A DNA stretch of 64,000 nt, from the NCBI GenBank assembly GCA_021401465.1, contig JADDMT010000116.1, positions 1 to 64,000 of the forward strand. The letters run 5' to 3'. Made by a program: the position numbers and the translations under genes. Source of the stretch: Teratosphaeria epicoccoides. Taxonomy: Eukaryota > Ascomycota > Dothideomycetes > Mycosphaerellales > Teratosphaeriaceae. Below the pieces are notes generated by a model. It saw nothing but the letters and a program-made list of their open reading frames with translations. It was not told the origin of the DNA and searched no databases. This document shows positions 1 through 11,685 of this stretch, one piece after another (position 1 is the first letter of the stretch; every line of letters begins with the position of its first letter).

Positions 1-48
<48 letters not shown>

Positions 49-58
49 GAGGGGGGGG
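1..58. repeat. GA microsatellite followed by a G run
   Basis: Positions 1-50 are almost pure GA dinucleotide repeat with one GGG interruption, and 51-58 are eight G. It lies downstream of the 3' end of the adenosine deaminase-like gene and has no coding content. Confidence 0.97.
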
Positions 59-189
59 ACTGGTGCTGGTCCATAATGCGCGAGATGGTAGACGTGGCCG
101 CCGAAGAAGCGTTGGAAAGCATGACGAAGCTGTACCTTTCGACCCTGTCGTCTGTGTTCATGAGCAGCAGCGGCGCTGGCAGTCTCGCA

Positions 190-2079
190 TCAGTCTAGTG
201 TATCAGAGTCGACATCGGCGCCGAACTCCAACACCACCCACTGACAAAACCTCTCAAATTCCCCCGCCCACTCCCTCATCCGCTCCCCTCGGACGCCTTT
301 CCCGGCGGCGCCCGCCTTGACATCCGCGGCCCACGCCTTCGCGTCGAGATCCTCGTACGCGGCCCACCTCACGCTGTTCTCCGCCAGACTCCCCAGCCCC
401 TCCAGCCCCAGATTCTCCCACCCTTGCAGCGCCTGCCAGAAATCATGGCTCATGCCGCTCTCGCCCTGGCCGAGGATCGCGGGGTCGTCGTTGCAGAGAC
501 TGCAGGGGACGCCGCGGGCGAGGAGGGCGGGGAGCGGGTGCGACATGATGGAGGAGGTGAGACGCAGGATCTCGTTCGAGACGGGGCAGGCCTCGACGAG
601 GATTTTCTTCTCTTTCGCCATGTCGATGAGGAGGGGGTGTTTGTGGAGGGAGAAGGCGTGGCCGATGCGGCGGGTGCCGAGGAGGATGGCGTCGAAGAGG
701 TTTTCGTCGGTCGCGTCGCCGTCGCCGAGCGTCTCGCCGGCGTGGAAGAAGAAGGGGATGTCGACGCCGTTTTGGGCGCATTGTTTCCTGAACCAGAAGA
801 GTTCCGGGGTGAGGTCTGCGAGGGGACGACCGGCGTCTTCTTGGCCGACGAGGTCGTAGCCGGATATCAGGTCGGGGAAGAGGAGTTTCGTCTGGATGGC
901 TCGTTTCATGTCCTGTATGATGCCTCTGGTGGGGAGGTGGCGCATGGTGGTCCAGATGAGGCGAGCGCCCCAGAAGCCTTGGCCTTGGTGGGAGGTTTTG
1001 AAATTGTCGATTTCTTCTTCGAGCGCCGCGAACATGTTTTCGAAGTCCTCGTCTGGGCGCTCGTGGCCGGTGCGCGTCCAGGGTTCGACGAAGACGGAGC
1101 GGAGTTCGACCCAGCGGACGCCGTCGGCATGGAGTTGAGAGAGGACGTGGCGGATGAACTTGCGGAAGATGGGTTCGTAGTGTTGCAGGGAGCCCAGGAT
1201 GGCGAAGGTGGCGAGGAATTTCTGCCAGATGGCGTTGGGGCCGAGGTGTTGTTGGAGGGATTCTTCGTGAGTGATGGAGGCGCGGGACTTGAACCAGGTG
1301 ACGAAGGAGGTGGTGCCGCCGGGGAAGGTGGAAGCGGCGGTCGTCAGGGGAATGCAGGTGTTGGGTCTGTATGACGGGTCCCAGAGGTGTGGTGATGAGT
1401 CGTTCTGGTCGGTCGGTTTGACGTACTTGAACTTGATCATCGCGCTCCGACGGGATTCCGGGGTGTCCATGGGTGCTGTCGCGCTGATACAGAGGCCGTC
1501 GGTGGCGAGCGCTTCGTTGATCAGCCAGTCCAGATTGCCCAACGCACCCAGATGGCAATGCAGCAGGGTGCCTTTGGGCATCTTCTTGACGATCTTCCAC
1601 AGCTTCGACGATTCCATGCGCTCCTTGGCCAGACTGAACATCATGCCGGGGTGGACGGGAATGTCTTCCTGCTTGGCCAGGTTGTCTTCGAACTGTGCGT
1701 TCCAGAGGGTGTGCTGCTCCTGGAAGCGGACGGCGGCCACGATGGCGGACGCCTCTCGCGCCATTGGCGACATTGTTTGTCGGAAGGCATGGTCGCTGCG
1801 TTGCCGTTGCTCCTGCACGACCAATGCGTCTCTCGCGTCCAGGTATTTCTGTAGGAAGGGCTGGTCGAGGGCGGGCACGCCCTCGGCCCGGCGGAATGCG
1901 TCGTCGTCATCGATCTCGTCATGTTCTTGCGTGAGAGTCATGGTGGAGGTGGAGGTGGACGGTGACGAGGCACGAGAAGAAGAGAGCAGAGATGTCAGGG
2001 TCACCGATGCTCCCGAGCCGAGAGCCACGCGGGCCGACGGGTGATCCCGATCGCTGTCCCGCATGATCCCTGCATGCAC
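190..2079 (-). CDS. Adenosine deaminase-related growth factor (ADGF/CECR1-like) protein
   Basis: A 629-aa intronless frame of the metal-dependent adenosine deaminase superfamily, which hydrolyses adenosine to inosine. Visible catalytic features in order: the first metal-binding pair HCH in the MPKGTLLHCH context (about residues 174-176), HAGET, RIGHAF, the EACPVSN segment, and the late NDDP motif with its metal-binding aspartate. The long N-terminal part before the barrel and the MPKG-LLH context fit the ADGF subfamily rather than short classical ADA. No convincing signal peptide is visible, so a cytosolic enzyme is likely. The N-terminus is Ser/Thr-rich, and a start at the internal ATG at 1941 would give a more typical fungal N-terminus. 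It is divergent from ATG2 across a 199-bp gap. Exact substrate preference cannot be read from sequence. Confidence 0.9.
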   Translation of the reverse strand: MHAGIMRDSDRDHPSARVALGSGASVTLTSLLSSSRASSPSTSTSTMTLTQEHDEIDDDDAFRRAEGVPALDQPFLQKYLDARDALVVQEQRQRSDHAFRQTMSPMAREASAIVAAVRFQEQHTLWNAQFEDNLAKQEDIPVHPGMMFSLAKERMESSKLWKIVKKMPKGTLLHCHLGALGNLDWLINEALATDGLCISATAPMDTPESRRSAMIKFKYVKPTDQNDSSPHLWDPSYRPNTCIPLTTAASTFPGGTTSFVTWFKSRASITHEESLQQHLGPNAIWQKFLATFAILGSLQHYEPIFRKFIRHVLSQLHADGVRWVELRSVFVEPWTRTGHERPDEDFENMFAALEEEIDNFKTSHQGQGFWGARLIWTTMRHLPTRGIIQDMKRAIQTKLLFPDLISGYDLVGQEDAGRPLADLTPELFWFRKQCAQNGVDIPFFFHAGETLGDGDATDENLFDAILLGTRRIGHAFSLHKHPLLIDMAKEKKILVEACPVSNEILRLTSSIMSHPLPALLARGVPCSLCNDDPAILGQGESGMSHDFWQALQGWENLGLEGLGSLAENSVRWAAYEDLDAKAWAADVKAGAAGKGVRGERMREWAGEFERFCQWVVLEFGADVDSDTLD

Positions 2080-2278
2080 GAGGAGTGTGGGGCTGCATGT
2101 GACAGCGTCATGGCGGGCGTGCCCGGTGCGTAGCGACGTCGAACTTGTCGAACTTGTCCCTTGCGATGTTCAAAGGTCGCCGGATGTGTCTGTTGCAGTC
2201 TTGCACGTGGCTTCCCTGATCATCGCTGCCTTCTGCGACGAGGAAGCAGACTCGCTGTGATGTGCGAGACATGACGCA
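2080..2278. promoter_or_regulatory. Short divergent promoter region between ADGF-like gene and ATG2
   Basis: Only 199 bp separate the two divergent start codons (338 bp if the ADGF-like gene starts at 1941), so both promoters must lie here or overlap the 5' ends of the genes. No clear TATA box is visible. The call rests on geometry alone. Confidence 0.5.
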
Positions 2279-5200
2279 ATGTCGTGGTGGCAGACGAAGC
2301 TCACCAGCTACGCCCTCCGCTATGTCATCAGCACGAGCGGCCTCTTGGACGAGCGGTGCATCGATCCGAGCATCTACGGCCGCGTCGGCGTCAACAGCGA
2401 GATCGAGCTGAAAAATGTGGGCGTCAACGTGGACGCGCTGCGGAACTTTGCCGAGCTCCCACCGGGGCTCCGCATCGAGACGGCGCGAGTCTTGCTCCTC
2501 CGCGCACGCATCCCACCCGATCTGTGGCAGTCGAGCATCGACGTGCACATCGACGGCCTCGAGTTGCTCGCCCGGCTGGAAGCGGCGCCCGAGTCATGTA
2601 GGAAGGAACAGGAAGCGGAACAGGGCAAGAGCGAGAGCAGAACGCGCGCGCCTGCCAGTGCGAGCGGCCCACCCCACAGGAAGGTGCCCCGCAGAAGACA
2701 CTCACCGCCTCCGCGCGCCCGCGACGAGAGCCGGCTGCACTTTCCCTCGACGCACGACATGGCCGTGTCGTTCCTGCAGCACGAGCCGGCCGACGAGAGG
2801 CGGGACATGGAGGCCGCCCTGCCGCGCGACGAGCCCGGCATGGAGGAGTCGCTCACGGGCGAGAGCAGCCAGGGCCCCCTCGCCCTGCGCACCGGCCCGT
2901 CTCTGCCAAGCTTTCTGTCGCGCTTCATCCGAGGCATGCAGGACCGTCTGCAGGCACACCTCGACAACATCGACGTGAAGCTCATGACGGACGTCCAGGG
3001 CGATGGCGGTGAGCTCGTCCCCGTGACGCTGCGCCTGCGCCTGCCCAAAGCGCACGTGCAGCCTCTGCCGACCAAAGCAAAGACGGGGGACGAGCGGGGA
3101 GGAGAGAAGCGGCAAATCACCTTGTCAGACGTGACCCTCGATGTGCTGTCGGACGCCACCGTCTTCGCCGACCTGCCCGGCCCGCCCACCCGACCGTCTT
3201 CGGCAGCAGCCGACAACAAGGCCCGGGAAAGCCCGGACCAAACCACCGCATCCGTCACCTCACCGACCATGGACTCGTCCACCACGAGCGCGGCCTCTTC
3301 ACCCCATCTTCTGCTGCAGCATGGCTTGCCCACCTTTCCCACCCACGCTGCAGTGCGCGCCTCTGCTGCAGAGACCACGGCCACGGCCAGTCCGCCTTCG
3401 GATCCTCTCCAGAGCACCATGTTTCACTCAACGGACTCGACACACCCAAGTCTCGACATCCAGCCCGGGGACGACAACATCAGCTGGGGCTCCAGGAGAA
3501 GTCACGTCGCCACGCCTGCTCCGCAAGATCTGTGGAGTTCGATGACGAGCGAGGATGACCTGTCGGACTCCTTGCGGCTCGCGAGAGCCTCTCCGCCCCG
3601 GGCCCACATGTCAAGAAGTAGCAGTCCGACCGCGACCAGGACCCGCCGTGCCCTGTCTCCTTACGACCGAACTCTACAGAGTCCTGGATCATGGCCGCGA
3701 CCAACGACCCCGGAGAAGCATCCCACCCATCAAAGTCCAGGTTCTTGGCCCACACTGGACCCAAGCCCGCGCAGCATCCTCCAGCCGCCGACTCCGGGGC
3801 CGGAGGATCCGATGGACAACAAGCCACCCGCGGTCGAACGGTCCGTCGTCAGCCCCGGGTCACATTTACGGGCTCGATCGGACCATGGCGGCGACAGTCG
3901 ACCAGAACCAACAGACGAACAGATCGACGATCTTGCCCACTCAAAAATGTACAGTCATGAGGATGCGGAGAGCATGTACATGAGCGCCATGACCCACACT
4001 CCCAAAATGGCAATTCCTGGGGGCTGGGATCGTGATGACGATCACGGCGTGGGCGGGAGTGTCCGCTCAGATGTGCCCGAATTACAACTTCGCACTGTGG
4101 ATGGCGCAAGCGAAAGTCGTCATGCTCGACAGGAGCACGAGCCGGGACCGCGACCGAGTTCGGGCAATGACCCTCCTCGCGCGCCATCACCAGAGCCTCG
4201 ACGCAAGGATATGTCAGATCTCGCGGCAAAACGCTTGCTAGCCATCGATGAAATCGTGTTCAGTCTTCCCAATGAGCGGCCTCAGCAGGGTGCCGATCTG
4301 TCTCCGTCGTCGTGCGCCAAGCCGCAGGCGAGCACGCGATCGCGTAGGGGCCAAGGCGTACCTGGCGCATCCACCTCCTACTCTGAGCTCACGGGTTCTC
4401 GCCGACAGAGGTCGTCGTCCACATTTGAGGAAGAAAGGAGTGTTCTCGGGTCACCGAAGCCTGCTGCGAGCGATGCCATTCGAGATCAAGCCTGGGAAGT
4501 CAGACTGGGAAGCCTGGATGTCACGACCGATCTCGCATGTCTGCAATTGCTGTGGAAAGCGGGCTTGCTCGCCGCTGATGCGATGAGGATCAAGGAGTCA
4601 GTCGGTGCGCAGGAAAAGACCGCCAAGCAGCCTACGGGTCCGATGAAAAGCATGCCTATCAGCGGTTCCATCGATAAGATCCGGGTCGCGCTCTTCGAGA
4701 AGCTTCAACATACGCACGAGCACTTTGCTGAAACGGAGCTAGTTGCGCTTCACTGCCAGGACGTCGACGTGAGCACCAGTCATGGTGACGGTGACGTTCG
4801 ACTTGGACGATTCACCGCCTTCATCAGTGGCAGTGAGCTGCTCGCTTTCGATCGTGATGGCGTGATGAAGACTTCCATCATCCCGACAGAGCACACTCCA
4901 GATATTGCTGCCATGGTGTCCACATCTCGCGTCACGGCCATGGGTCGCTCAATCACCGACATCACCGTCGAGACGCTTCCGCTGAAGCTCGAGTTGGATA
5001 TGTGCGCCATCGATGATACGCTAAGCTCGTTTGGTGGCATCAGCGGGTTACTGGAGCTGAGCACTTCGATGCTGTTGGAAGATCGCCCCAAGTGGCCTGC
5101 AGTCGCAAGTACGAACCCCACGAAAGGTGTTCGCTTCCGCGGCGATCCATCTCCTCTGGCGCCGAAAAGGACCGAGATCAAAATCAATGGCAACCTAGGA

Positions 5201-8200
5201 GGCGCCGATGTCCTGCTTCGCGGAGACGCTTGTGCAGTCAGTCTTCGGACCACGAAGATCAAGACGATCTACCGAGAGGCTGGAAGCTCGGCTACGGTGG
5301 CTCACGTCATACTCAGCGGTCCTCACGTGGAAAGGCCTGGTCGGGATCCACTCACCATCGACGCGGCCAACGTCAAATTCGACTTCCTGAACACCCCCAC
5401 AGAGAAGGACGTCGAGCGACTCATAAGCCTCGTGAGCCCGTCCAAGGACAAGTACGACGGCGATGATGTCTTGATCGACACGCTCACCCGGCAACGACAC
5501 AAAGGCTCGCTCACACGTATCGGCGTCGGTGACATCAAAGCCGAAGTCGTGCAGTGGGAGTGCTTAAAACCGTTGACTGCCTTGGGTGGCGAATTGAGCA
5601 AGCTGTCTGCTGTGGCGAAATACCTTCCTGACGACGACAGGCCTGGTCTTCTGACCTTGGTGAGAGTCAGATCATTTGAGGCCCAGATGCCGATCAACGA
5701 GCGATTTGGCAAGCTGCAAGTCACGGGCCAGGATCTGCACTGTGCGCATGTGGGCGCGCCGCCACTGCTGGCCGTGGCACTTGGAACCGTTCACGTCGAG
5801 CGTGCTGGTCATGCGCTCCTCCTCCATCCCGTGACGGCGACGACGAACGGCAACGGCGATGCTCTGCCCATGTTGATGGTGCGGAACCTCGGCGAGGCAG
5901 AGCCAGTGGTCAAGATCAAGTTTTTCAACACGCTTGTGGACTACAGCGTTCCCACTGTCCTCGCATTGACCAACGTAGACCTGCCGAAAGAAGCTCAAGG
6001 AATCGTGGTGGACCTCGCGCAATCGGTTGCACAGCTCACTAGAACGGAGTCACGCCAAAGGTTGCAGATGGTTCCGGGCGAAGAATCGTCGGCCTCAGAG
6101 AAAAGGACTAGGATCGATGTACTGATCCATGATTCTGCCGTAGGGCTTCAACCAGAGGGCATTGGCGCCAAGGGCATGCTGGTGCTGAGTGACGCCAGAT
6201 TTTCGACAATGCTGCCGCCTGAAAGCAGCATGGCCGGTTCTCTGGAGCTTCGAAGGGCCGCACTATTCGCTACAGACGATGCTGCATCCGCACCAGAGGA
6301 GTCCCCACTTTCCCGGCGTAGTCCCAGTAATGAATCGACCGATGCGAAATTGGCTGCTGCGTTGTCACAAGAGGGATACATCTCGCTAGGCTCGATACGA
6401 TCTATGAAGCTGACGGCCCATGTGGAAGGTGCAGATGCCGACGAGAAGTCTGTCGAAATCGATGTGTCCAGCGAACTCCTTCTGCTGGAGACGTGTGCGG
6501 ACTCCACACAGACATTGTTCGCCATCCTGGGGGGCTTGACTCCACCGACAGCCCCGAGTACTGAACCAAAGTATCGTATGCAGCCGATGACGATCGAAGA
6601 CATGATGGCCTCATTCACGGGCGAACCAGAAAAGGAGCCTGCGGTGAGCTTGGGGCCCGAAATGCTCTTTGACGCTGAAGACGACCAAGGTTTGGAGCCG
6701 CCGAAGTCGCCGCAGGCGTCTCTCATGCCGGACGACAATGACGATCTTCTGCTGGCATCTGGGATGTCGGCGAGCGTGTACGGTCCTCTGAGCGGCATGC
6801 TTGGAGGCGTGGACGAACTCGTCGATGATGAGGAGCAGATTAGTGGCAACTTCGACGAGACCGCTGAGAGTTTGCTGGAGGAGGATCCATTTGAGATGAC
6901 CATGGCGCCAGGTGATATGGCAATGGGTGATGCGGCTCTCGTCCGTGAGCTCAACAAGCAGAGCAAACCAGCTATGAAGTCGGAGCCGGTCGATCTTGGA
7001 TCACACGAGATCGAGGACCTCGGCTTCGATGCTCTGACATCTGGTCAACAGGCATTGGGTTCTCAACATCGATTCGCCAGGCCGATCATCAAAAGTCGCA
7101 ACCTTGCCATCCCGCACGCGCAGAAGAAGCCCCCACTCCGCCTCCGTCTTCGTGATTCGAATGTCCTATGGCATCTTCACGATGGCTATGATTGGCGCAA
7201 GACTCGCGATGGCATCACTCATGGCTTCGAAGCGATGGAACAGCGGCATGAGGAGCGCATGGCCAGGAGACGGGTCTCGGCGGAAGCTAGGGAAGACGAC
7301 GAGGACATCATCGGAGATGTGCTGTTTAATTCCATCTACATCCACATCCCGTCCAACCAAGACCCCCAGGACTTGAGACGGCAGATGAACAGGGCTATAG
7401 ATGATACGGTCAGCGAGACGGAGAGCCAGGCGGTCTCAAACATGTCCAGACCAACGCAGTATTCTGCCCCTGGGCGACCCATCAGACAGACCCGCAAGCG
7501 TCGGCTGAAGATCGAGCGCAGCAGAACGCATAAGGTGTCCATGGAGTTGCACAGTCTCTGCGCGGATGTCTCAGTCTTTCCACCCGGAGACGGCGATGTG
7601 AACAGCTCAGTGGACGTCAAAGTGAAAGACTTCGAAATCTATGACAACCTCTCGACATCGACGTGGAAGAAGTTTCTGACGAGTCTCGATCAGGGCGTGA
7701 AGGACAGAGAGATGGCGAAGCCGATGGTGCATCTGGACATCGCGAATGTAAAGACGCTGCAAGATTATTCTGCCAGCGAACTCACTATCCACGCATCCCT
7801 GCTCCCCTTACGGTTGCACGTCGATCAGGACTGCCTGGACTTCATCGTCCGCTTCTTCAGCTTCAAAGACGACGCAGAAGCTTCAGCGTCGCCGAAACAG
7901 CCAGACGAACAACCCTTCCTGCAAAGACTCGAAGTCGACACCGTGGACATCCGTCTCGACTACAAACCCAAACGCGTCGACTACGCCCTCCTCCGCTCCG
8001 GCAAGACCGGCGAACTCATCAACTTTGCCGCCCTCGACTCCGCTCCTATCCGCCTCAAACACACCATCGTGTACGGCCTCCGCGGCTTCGAACCCATCCA
8101 TCAAACTCTCAACGACATATGGATGCCGGACGTCGTAGGCCGGCAGCTGCCGCGGATCGTGGCGGGGGTGAGCGCAGTGAGGCATTTGAGCAATCTGGGG

Positions 8201-8805
8201 GCCGGGGTGAGGGACGTGGTGGCGGTTCCGGTCAGGGAGTGGAAGAGGGATGGAAGGGTGGTGAGGAGTGTGGCGAAGGGGGTAGGGGCGTTTGGGAGGG
8301 TCACCGGGAGTGAACTTGCGAGGTTGGGGGCGAAGATTGCCATCGGGACGGGAAATATGCTGCAGGGTGCGGAAGGTGTACTGTCACCTCCTCAGCCTGC
8401 GAGCAGGGAAGGGGAATGGCAGGATGTGGAAGGCGATGCGGAACCACGCGCTATTTCGAGTTATGCGAACCAACCGCTTGGTGTATTTTCGGGATTGAGG
8501 GCTGCGAGGCGGAATCTGGAGAGGGATCTGTTGACGGCGAGGGACGCGTTTATCGCAGTGCAGGGTGAGGTTCTGGAGAGTGCGGGACCGGGCGGTGTGG
8601 TGAGGGCCGTGGGAAGGTATGCGCCGGTCGTGTTGTTGAGGCCGGTGATTGGGGCCACGCGGGCGGTGGGGCATACGTTGCTTGGGGTGGGGAATGCGAT
8701 TGATATGGAGGGGGCGAGGAGAGTCGAGGATGTGAGTGCCATTCTGTTGTGGAGTCCTGTGATTCGAGAGCTGACGTGTGTTTGTAGAAATACAAGAAGA
8801 GGTGA
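2279..8805 (+). CDS. ATG2: Autophagy-related protein 2 (lipid-transfer protein at phagophore edges)
   Basis: Atg2 is a rod-shaped bridge-like lipid-transfer protein that works with Atg9 and Atg18 to move phospholipid from the ER to the growing phagophore. The N-terminal chorein region is recognisable (residues 1-100: hydrophobic start, GLLDE, then ELKNVGV, LPPGLRIETARVLLLRARIP and VHIDGLELL). About residues 1900-1975 carry the conserved C-terminal Atg2 segment (KTGELINFAALDSAPI, YGLRGFEPIH, MPDVVGRQLPRIVAG). The middle holds long low-complexity Ser/Pro-rich stretches, usual for the family. The open frame runs on to 9085, but a GTGAGT donor at 8732, a CTGAC branch and a TTTGTAG acceptor at 8787 define a 56-bp intron. 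Splicing gives the family-type ending ED-KYKKR and a stop at 8803-8805, for 2156 aa. The intron is inferred, but the restored ending supports it. Confidence 0.93.
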
Positions 8806-9405
8806 TGGTGGTGCTGGAGGAGGTGGTGGTTCGTGGTGTTGGGGTGGCGATGCGAGTGTGGTGTTTTTGGGTTCTGTGGGTGTATATGATGACTGCATGC
8901 ATGGTGAAGGGGGACTGTGGAACCGGGAGACTTGGCGCAACGCGATGCATTGGCAGCATCATCCTGATTTGATTCGGTATCTCGCATCTATTGCACGGCT
9001 GAGCTGCAGCAGAGGAGGGCAAGCGCTGGGACGGTGTGTTCGTAGCAGGCGATATGCAGCTGTTAGTCGAGGACATGCAGAGTAATGTCTCTTGTGTCCG
9101 TGAACAGCGACTTTTGTATTATGCACAGTCGGAATGCTGACAAAGACCGGCGAGATCAATGGAACGGATCTAGCCGCTGCGAGGCGACGGGGATTGGGCT
9201 GCATCACGCCGTCACATGATTGAGCTCATGGAGCTCCGCGTCGCGTGGTGACTCGCTTGACGTCGACCAATCCGGTAACGGCGTCACGCTGCATGACTTA
9301 TCACTATCGAACAACACAACACTCCAGCACCATGTCCTCACGATAGCCGAATTCCAACCCTCACACCTACGAACCTACACTCCCGGTCCACGCCCCAACC
9401 CAACG
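8806..9405. other. Intergenic region between ATG2 and the Rab4-like gene
   Basis: It holds the remainder of a spurious ATG2 frame extension, then a C/A- and pyrimidine-rich leader before the Rab start. No conserved gene is seen. An in-frame ATG at 9220 precedes the chosen Rab start, but the added 62 residues look like translated leader. Confidence 0.5.
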
Positions 9406-10308
9406 ATGCCCCGCCACCGCGCCGCCTCGACGGCCTCCAGCCGCAACAGCCTCCGCTCCCTGCCCCCCGGCCAAGAAATGGCGTCCATGTACGACTACCT
9501 CGCGAAAATCATCCTGCTCGGCCCCTCGGGCGCCGGGAAGTCCTGCCTCCTGCACCGCTTCGTGAAGCACGAGTGGCGCGTGCTGAGCTCGCAGACGGTG
9601 GGCGTGGAGTTCGCGAGCAAGATCGTCAAGGTGGGGACGGGCCCGCGGCGGAAGCGGATCAAGCTGCAGCTGTGGGACACGGCGGGCACGGAGCGGTTCC
9701 GCAGCGTGAGTCGGAGCTACTATCGCGGCGCGGCCGGCGCCGTGTTGGTCTACGACGTCGCGGATCGCCACAGCTTTGCGCAGTTGCCGACGTTTCTGGC
9801 CGATGCCAGGGCGTTGGCGAGCCCGCAGCTCGCGGCCGTGCTCGTCGGGAACAAGCTCGATTTGGCGCAGCCGGGCGCTGCGGCGCCTCCGCGGGATTTC
9901 CTGGGAGATGGCCTCGGCTCGTCGCCGTCGGCCTACTCGGGCGGCACGGTCGCGCTGTCCCTTGGGCCACAGTTGCGCGCCACGACGGCTCGGTCCGGCC
10001 GCGCGGTGGAGGCGTCGGTGGCGGCCGGTTGGGCGGCGCAGAACAGGATCCCGGCTCGTGTGGAGGTCTCGGCGTTGTCGGGAGAGGGCGTGGACGAGGT
10101 GTTTGCGAAGCTGGCGAGTACGATTCTGACCAAGATTGAGTTGGGCGAGATCGATCCGGACGACAGTATGAGTGGGATACAGTACGGCGATGCGGACTAT
10201 TATCGATGGGAGGATGGGGGTAGTGTGAAGAGCGGGTTGACCAGTGAGGGGTTTGGGGGGAGGAGGGCGAGGAGGAGGGGGAGGAGTGGGTGGGGTGCTT
10301 GTTGTTGA
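9406..10308 (+). CDS. Rab4-like small GTPase
   Basis: A 300-aa Ras-superfamily GTPase of the Rab4 type found in filamentous ascomycetes, expected to act in endosomal recycling. Signature elements in order: P-loop GPSGAGKS (residues 39-46), switch I threonine in QTVGVEF, DTAGTERF in switch II, NKLD for guanine recognition, and SALSG as the G5 motif. The protein ends in Cys-Cys, a geranylgeranylation signal, after an Arg/Gly-rich hypervariable tail. An insertion of roughly 50 residues, rich in Gly, Ala and Ser, sits between NKLD and SALSG, which makes the protein longer than animal Rab4. The start at 9406 is preferred because the N-terminus then resembles fungal homologues. Single exon. Confidence 0.92.
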   Translation: MPRHRAASTASSRNSLRSLPPGQEMASMYDYLAKIILLGPSGAGKSCLLHRFVKHEWRVLSSQTVGVEFASKIVKVGTGPRRKRIKLQLWDTAGTERFRSVSRSYYRGAAGAVLVYDVADRHSFAQLPTFLADARALASPQLAAVLVGNKLDLAQPGAAAPPRDFLGDGLGSSPSAYSGGTVALSLGPQLRATTARSGRAVEASVAAGWAAQNRIPARVEVSALSGEGVDEVFAKLASTILTKIELGEIDPDDSMSGIQYGDADYYRWEDGGSVKSGLTSEGFGGRRARRRGRSGWGACC

Positions 10309-11294
10309 GCTGGTGTTGGTGCGTGTGCGCAGTGGGGTTTGCGCGGGGAGTCTCCGGGTGCGATGCAAGGCGAGCGAGGCGCTGGGGGAGTTTTTGGCTA
10401 CTGTGTTGGTCGAGGCGATGCATACATGTCGGACGCGCGGAATGGAGGGCATAGTAGTAGGATTCCTGTGTGTAGCTACATTCAAGCACGGGCCCGCCAG
10501 ACGCGAGTCGTGCGCTCAAGTCGCTTCGGGCGGTGCATGCAGGTGTCCACGAAGCGGTTGGGCTAGCGAGTGCTGTTGTGGCAAAAGAGCAAGACCAATG
10601 CATATAATCGCATGTGGGTTGCGCGCTTAGGTGAGGCGGGCGATTGTGGCGCCCCGTTCCAACTCTGCTTCGCGGCTAGCGCTTGGAAGCTGTTTTGGTG
10701 GCGGCCACGCCTGTCGCACGCGGAGTCGGAGTCCCAACAGCGCGGAGAATCGCTCTCCAACAGGCTGGCGGCTGCGGACCACTACGTCGGGTGTCGGTAC
10801 CAAAAGGGGGCTACCCGCAACGCTGGGCCAACGGGTTTTTTGGTCCTTTTCGACCGTCATGTGGCGTAGCTCAGCAGAAGCATGTGTTCTCCGCCGATAG
10901 ATCATATCGGGCGTTTGGTGGCTTCTGGCGGGAACATCACGTGTGGTCATGGATGTGGTGTGGGCCCCGTCCTACGATTTCTCCATGTCGCGAGGCTTTC
11001 CTGTCAAGAAAATCCTACTCCCCACTGGTGCCTCTCGTGAAGCGAAGCGCCATATACATACAGGATGTGCACCTCGGCAAGCGGCGTCACAAATGGCTTC
11101 CGGAGGTCATTTTCCCACGTTGGCACGCCTGTGCTGCGAAAATGATCTTGGCTATCAATACGGAGGCCGCAGCCTGTCCCGCAACGCTGTCGCTATCTGT
11201 TGTGACTCGTCGATTCCGGCTGCGGCTGTGCCCTCATCAACTGTCCACCAGAGCAATCGCCACATCGCCCGGGCACCCGGGTTTTCTCCTCTCG
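10309..11294. other. Intergenic region, nothing recognised
   Basis: About 990 bp of GC-balanced sequence with several short overlapping open frames on both strands. None shows a motif, signal peptide or consistent splice pattern that I would call a gene. Confidence 0.5.
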
Positions 11295-11685
11295 CTAGCC
11301 ATAACACGTTATATTGAATCGCGTATCCATGCACTTCAAGGTGTCGTCGTCTGGGAACCGCGGGTAGTCGCTGCATTCGCAGTCCTCGCCCCGGGCGGCA
11401 CAGTCATGGCGGATGATACCGATGTAATTGTCGTCGCAGTTGAGCTATCACGTAGCTGGCGTTAGCCTTGACGCGCCGGGAGAGGCTATGCTTTGGATGC
11501 GAGACTCACGACGTATTTCTTGTCGCTGCTGCAGGCCTGTGTGAACGTGATGATCAGGCAAGCTGTTTTCCGCGAGGAATGGATGGGCGTTGGTTATTGC
11601 TGCTTACCCAGGTTTGACCGACACATTGCGCATGAATGCCGGCGGCGAGGGCAGCGACGAGCAGGAGGATGCGTAGAGATGGCAT
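11295..11685 (-). CDS. Small secreted cysteine-rich protein (three exons, 84 aa)
   Basis: Found by splicing by eye, since no single open frame covers it. Exon 1 (11608-11685) encodes a signal peptide: MPSLR, a Leu/Val/Ala core, then a likely cleavage after IHA or HAQ. Exon 2 (11510-11536, 27 bp) and exon 3 (11295-11444) follow. Introns are 71 bp (11537-11607, GTAAGC donor, CACAG acceptor) and 65 bp (11445-11509, GTGAGT donor, GCTAAC branch, GATAG acceptor); both are phase 0. The mature protein has eight cysteines in about 64 residues, including a CEC pair and an NITC sequon near the C-terminus, and is rich in Asp. This is the profile of apoplastic small secreted or effector-like proteins. I do not recognise the family and claim no activity. 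Confidence 0.72.

Noticed and set aside
443..1600. 385-codon minus-strand frame and a 316-codon plus-strand frame at 424-1374
   Set aside because: Both overlap the adenosine deaminase-like gene in other frames and are Arg/Pro- or Gly/Glu/Val-rich, typical of GC-rich shadows.
8806..9085. C-terminal extension of ATG2 to 9085
   Set aside because: Residues after VED in the unspliced frame are Gly/Arg-rich and unlike Atg2; splicing 8732-8787 gives the family ending.
9220..9405. Upstream in-frame start of the Rab4-like gene
   Set aside because: The 62 added residues look like translated leader (His/Pro/Ser-rich) and have no counterpart in Rab proteins.
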